Source: Podaxis mareebaensis (lineage: Eukaryota > Basidiomycota > Agaricomycetes > Agaricales > Agaricaceae). From it: 64,000 nt of DNA. The notes under the pieces are model-generated. The model was not told the DNA's origin. It saw only the letters and a program-made list of their open reading frames with translations, and searched no databases. The stretch lies in contig JAEUWP010000414.1 in NCBI GenBank assembly GCA_018524725.1, forward strand, positions 1 through 64,000. The letters are read 5' to 3'. Below, one piece after another: positions 64,000 to 64,000 of the stretch. The translations under genes were made by a program, and so were the position numbers. Each line of letters begins with the position of its first letter. The first letter of the stretch is position 1.

Positions 64000-64000
64000 G

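Larger units (their letters stand above)
56909..64000 (+). mobile_element. G2, chromodomain Ty3/gypsy element, least decayed, runs off the window
   Basis: 5' LTR (56909-57599), gag (57640-59190), pol (about 59100-62927) and an antisense accessory gene (63149-63999). No 3' LTR is reached. It is inserted into G3: the five bases before it are ATGGG (56904-56908) and should be repeated after its 3' LTR, where the rest of G3 RT should resume. It keeps many CpG and has only one TGA in gag and four in pol, so it is the youngest of the three. Confidence 0.88.

Overview
The window looks like nuclear DNA of a filamentous basidiomycete, class Agaricomycetes. The first 30 kb is compact: intron-rich genes with many 45-60 nt GT-AG introns and short intergenic gaps. 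The second half is packed with CpG-poor retrotransposons that end in chromodomain Ty3/gypsy and APE/RNase H LINE proteins. I cannot fix the species from the sequence; a wood-decay lineage is plausible but is only inference.

Gene-rich part (about 0.9-30.2 kb). In order: a small conserved-looking protein (+); a decayed copy of the complex I assembly P-loop protein IND1/NUBPL (-); a secreted GH51 alpha-L-arabinofuranosidase (-); SAM50 (-) head to head with a MATE transporter (+); mitochondrial ribosomal protein uS8m (-); two weak ORFs; the TORC2 subunit SIN1/AVO1 (-) divergent from a transaldolase (+); proteasome beta2 (-) head to head with an aldehyde dehydrogenase (+); the tRNA m5C methyltransferase TRM4/NCL1 (+); and MSH2 (+). 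These are mostly housekeeping genes with no obvious shared pathway. Three are mitochondrial (SAM50, uS8m, IND1). The divergent pairs share gaps of only about 125-310 bp.

Transposon part (about 30.8-64 kb). One LINE family is present four times: a near full-length copy A (- strand, 30851-37748, 15-bp target duplication, poly-A); an ORF2 fragment B (39.5-41.7 kb); a copy C with both ends but almost no ORF2, a 'half-LINE' (43576-45696); and a 74-bp 3' stub D inside an LTR. C splits a decayed minus-strand gene (R) whose N-terminal half is a run of hexapeptide repeats. From 47.7 kb three chromodomain Ty3/gypsy elements are nested: G1 (+) is interrupted by G3 (-), which is interrupted by G2 (+), which runs off the window. 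A solo LTR of the G1/G2 type lies at 41.7-42.4 kb, and a 34-bp palindrome-containing tandem repeat abuts LINE A.

The most interesting observation is that both gypsy elements whose downstream part is visible carry, after the chromodomain and in antisense orientation, a spliced gene encoding a paired C-x2-C-x6-C (Zn2Cys6-like) cluster plus helical or acidic segments. In G3 this gene lies between pol and the polypurine tract/3' LTR, so it is inside the element. Most in-frame stops in these elements are TGA. Where element copies can be compared, the sites read TGA in one copy and CAA or CGA in another, which points to CpG decay of CGA arginine codons.
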